Notes under the pieces: generated by a model | What the model saw: only the letters and a program-made list of their open reading frames with translations | Database searches by the model: none | What the model was told of the DNA's origin: nothing | Assembly: GCA_021783525.1 (NCBI GenBank) | Contig: JAJXTT010000059.1 | Span: 1-8,365 of the forward strand | Direction of reading: 5' to 3' | Source of the DNA: Pseudomonadota bacterium | GTDB lineage: Bacteria > Pseudomonadota > Gammaproteobacteria > Burkholderiales > Gallionellaceae | Length of the DNA stretch: 8,365 nucleotides | In this document: piece after piece, positions 7,401-8,365 of the stretch | How positions within the stretch are numbered: the stretch's first letter is position 1 | How the letters are laid out: each line of letters starts with the position of its first letter | Translations under genes and position numbers: made by a program

Positions 7401-8365
7401 ACCGCAAGCCCTGATCAATCAGGTGTCGGCGGCGCGCTGCGAATACCTGGTGCCCGGCATATTGGCCGAGAAGATCGTGCAACTGGTGAAATCATTGCCG
7501 CAGAAATTGCGCCGCCATTGCGTGCCGGTGCCGGAGTTCGCGGCGGCATTCTGCGCTGCCGTGCAGCCTTCCGATACGCCGCTGCTGCAGGCGCTGGCGC
7601 GCTACATCCGCGAGCAGAAGCAGCTCGATGTGCCGCTCGATGCGTTCCGGCTGGAGCAATTGCCTGCACATCATTTGATGAATTTCCGCGTGGTGGACGA
7701 GCACGGGCGGCAGCTCGGCATGTCGCGCAACTTCGCCGCTTTGCGCGGAGAGTGGGCGCCGAAGCAACAAGCGGGATCCCTCACCCCAGCCCTCTCCCGA
7801 GGGGAGAGGGAGCCAGAGCAACGCACCGGAAAAAGCCCCTCGCCCCCCGGGAGAGGGGTTGGGATGAGGGACCAAGTGGGAACGCAACGCCATACCTCAT
7901 GGGATTTCGGCGACTTCAAACCAACCACTACCGAGCAGCGCGCCGGCCAGACCATTACCGTGTTCAACGCGCTGGTGGACGAGGGCGACGCGGTGGTGCT
8001 TCAAAGTCTGGATACACAGGATGTGGCCAAGGCTGCACATCGTCTGGGCTTGCGCCGTTTGTTCATGCTGGCGCTGAAAGAGCAGGTGAAGTACCTGGAG
8101 AAGAACCTGCCGGGGCTGCAGGCGATGGCGATGCAGTTTTTGCCGTTCGGATCGCAGCAGGATCTGCAGCGGCAGGTGCTCGCGGTGACTTTCGACCGCT
8201 GCTGTCTGAACGAGCCCTGGCCGGAGACTGAAAAGGAGTTCGCCACGCGCTGCAAGGATGCGAAGGCACGGCTGAACCTGGTGGCGCAAGAGATCGCGCG
8301 CTTGGTCGCGGCGGTACTGGCCGAATACCAGATGCTGCAAAAAGCGTTGCCGGGGGTCAAGGCGC
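4423..8365 (+). CDS. hrpA: ATP-dependent DEAH-box RNA helicase HrpA with in-frame DUF559 and repeat insertions, 3' partial
   Basis: Cytoplasmic RNA helicase; E. coli HrpA acts in fimbrial mRNA processing and, by recent reports, in clearing stalled ribosomes. I translated all 1314 complete codons and found no stop, so the gene continues past the window; E. coli HrpA has about 1300 residues in total, so this one is longer because of insertions. Order: RecA1 with Walker A GETGSGKTT 51-59, TQPRRVAA from 79, DEAH 148-151 and SAT 180-182; an inserted nuclease domain at about 195-346; then VSGRTYPVEVRYRP and RecA2 with TNVAETS from 453 and QRAGRCGR 500-507. A repeat-derived peptide follows at about 583-598, then HA2 and OB-fold regions from about 600, then the long DUF3418-type C-terminal region with a second repeat-derived peptide at 1119-1150 just before SWDFGDF. 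All helicase motifs are intact, so activity is plausible. An in-frame TAA at 4408 sits just upstream of the ATG. Confidence 0.95.
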   Translation, partial: MNAALSPLAQRRLARIRQLSAIEYPADLPVVARREELAQAIEKHQVIIVCGETGSGKTTQLPKICLSLGRGVLGVIGHTQPRRVAARSMAARIAHELKSELGGLVGYKVRFNDKVSPDTCIKLMTDGILLAEIHHDPQLKAYDTIIIDEAHERSLNIDFLLGYLKRLLPRRPDLKLIITSATLDAERFAKHFANSPLSQRGRAREGEYPELRTALPEELLTHARELRKNATDAENLLWQLICRNQLNGFGFRRQHPLGSYILDFYCHQAKLAIELDGGQHAEDSQLNRDEKRSAWLREQGITVMRFWNNEVLTNTEGVLQRIAEALKANPLPNPPPEGEGMLAATPAPVIQVSGRTYPVEVRYRPPQQNEEGDTENVPQAICSALDELSIGGLRGDVLVFLPGEREIRDTAEALRKHQHKGIEILPLFSRLSIAEQDRVFKPASGMRRVVLATNVAETSLTVPNIGYVIDSGLARINRYSVRQKVEQLRIENISRAAANQRAGRCGRVMSGICIRLYEEADFLQRPEFTDAEIFRVSLATVILRMSALGLGEVEEFPFIEPPGTRAIADGYQLLIELGAMAEGAPQPQPSPGGRGGRALTPLGHELAKLPLDPKVARLLLAGRQYHCLNEILIIASALALQDPRDRPSERREAADAAHQRFNDERSDFLAYLKLWAWFQDAIKHKKTNKLWANECREKFLSPLRLREWHELHQQLHAQVSEMGMRFNEQPATYEQIHKALLTGLLGNIGCKGVDKEPYYLGPREIKFFIASNSVLAKKGTKWVVAAEIVETTKLFARCVARIEPEWLEEVGAHLIKRSYFDPHWEKKAGQVAAWERSTLYGLLINPKKRVHYGPMNPEESREVFIREALVNGEFNTQAPFFAHNQKLIADIEALEHKARRPDVLVDDELIFAFYDQRIPAGIHNGAAFEHWRKEAEREQPKLLYLKKDDLMRHEAAGITTEQFPPQMVMNNVSYALAYNFAPGKGDDGVTLTVPQALINQVSAARCEYLVPGILAEKIVQLVKSLPQKLRRHCVPVPEFAAAFCAAVQPSDTPLLQALARYIREQKQLDVPLDAFRLEQLPAHHLMNFRVVDEHGRQLGMSRNFAALRGEWAPKQQAGSLTPALSRGEREPEQRTGKSPSPPGRGVGMRDQVGTQRHTSWDFGDFKPTTTEQRAGQTITVFNALVDEGDAVVLQSLDTQDVAKAAHRLGLRRLFMLALKEQVKYLEKNLPGLQAMAMQFLPFGSQQDLQRQVLAVTFDRCCLNEPWPETEKEFATRCKDAKARLNLVAQEIARLVAAVLAEYQMLQKALPGVKA
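5008..5041 (-). repeat. Palindromic repeat copy 1a, left boundary of the DUF559 module
   Basis: Contains CCCTCTCCC, AAA and GGGGGAGGG, then CTAGGGAGGGGG. Its reverse complement aligns without gaps to the copy at 5409-5441 with 29 of 33 positions identical; three of the four differences are in the loop of the small hairpin. Read in the hrpA frame it gives SPLSQRGRAREG. Confidence 0.85.
5409..5441 (+). repeat. Palindromic repeat copy 1b, right boundary of the DUF559 module
   Basis: Begins CCCCCTCCCTAA and ends with TCCCCCGGAGGGAGAGGG (5424-5441). Inverted relative to the copy at 5008-5041, so the hairpin parts of the pair point outward. Read in the hrpA frame it encodes NPLPNPPPEGEG. Confidence 0.85.
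6173..6209 (+). repeat. Palindromic repeat copy 2, solitary in-frame insertion in hrpA
   Basis: Shares the exact 18-mer TCCCCCGGAGGGAGAGGG (6190-6207) with the right boundary of the nuclease module at 5424-5441, in the same orientation but a different codon phase, so here it reads SPGGRG rather than PPEGEG. It encodes GAPQPQPSPGGRGGRA between LGAMAE and LTPLGHELAKLPLDP. Related helicases have a short variable link at this point, so some of this length may be native. Confidence 0.8.
7778..7870. repeat. Paired palindromic repeats 3a/3b (BIME-like), in-frame insertion in hrpA
   Basis: Two repeat copies face each other: 7778-7810 forward (CCCTCACCCCAGCCCTCTCC onward; 26 of 33 positions match the copy at 5409-5441) and about 7836-7870 in reverse (ending GGGGTTGGGATGAGGG). 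About 25 bases separate them. The 93 bases equal 31 codons and add a Pro/Arg/Gly-rich peptide at residues 1119-1150, between MSRNFAALRGEW and SWDFGDF of the C-terminal region. Here the hairpin parts face inward, the reverse of the pair around the nuclease module. Confidence 0.83.

Noticed and set aside
6253..7482. Long open frame on the minus strand (409 codons)
   Set aside because: Shadow of hrpA: no recognisable domain, heavy in Arg, Leu, Val, Gln and His, while the plus strand is a clear HrpA continuation.
5008..7870. CRISPR array from the recurring GC-rich repeats
   Set aside because: Copies are few, in both orientations, at irregular distances inside a coding gene, and without uniform spacers or cas genes.

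Overview
The window reads as ordinary chromosomal DNA of a GC-rich Gram-negative proteobacterium. A betaproteobacterium of the Nitrosomonadales/Gallionellaceae type is my best guess, based on protein style (a lone FTLIEIAIVLVIIG prepilin with an LPGDD motif, a long HrpA, a Kef-type antiporter with RCK domains). This is inference; there is no rRNA or other marker to fix the taxon.

Layout. (1) 1-1563, plus strand: the 3' part of a Kef/CPA2-type cation:proton antiporter with TrkA/RCK regulatory domains, cut by the left window edge. (2) 1564-1693: short convergent intergenic region with a strong UUCG-loop terminator. (3) 1694-2383, minus strand: a stand-alone type IV prepilin-like gene, preceded by a near-consensus sigma-54 promoter (2442-2457) and a good ribosome binding site. 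(4) 2384-2673: divergent regulatory region shared with the next gene. (5) 2674-4368, plus strand: a multi-spanning membrane sensor histidine kinase with a HDLKN-type H-box and no response regulator in view. (6) 4423-8365, plus strand: the DEAH-box RNA helicase HrpA, open to the right window edge without a stop (1314 codons visible).

The unusual part is inside hrpA. The gene carries five copies of a roughly 33-37 bp GC-rich palindromic repeat (REP/BIME-like), at three separate sites, and every insertion keeps the reading frame. At the first site, two copies form 33-bp inverted repeats (29/33 identical) around a complete DUF559/Vsr-like PD-(D/E)XK endonuclease domain. That domain is translated in frame between helicase motif III and the second RecA domain. 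It is much more AT-rich than the surrounding helicase (55 G+C in the 120 bases 5101-5220, against 42 in 60 for 4681-4740). So the window shows what looks like a repeat-bounded nuclease module that has entered a housekeeping helicase without breaking it, plus two smaller in-frame insertions of the same repeat family.

The genes do not form one pathway. The kinase and hrpA are co-directional, 54 bp apart, and may be co-transcribed. The pilin is a separate unit with its own promoter and terminator.
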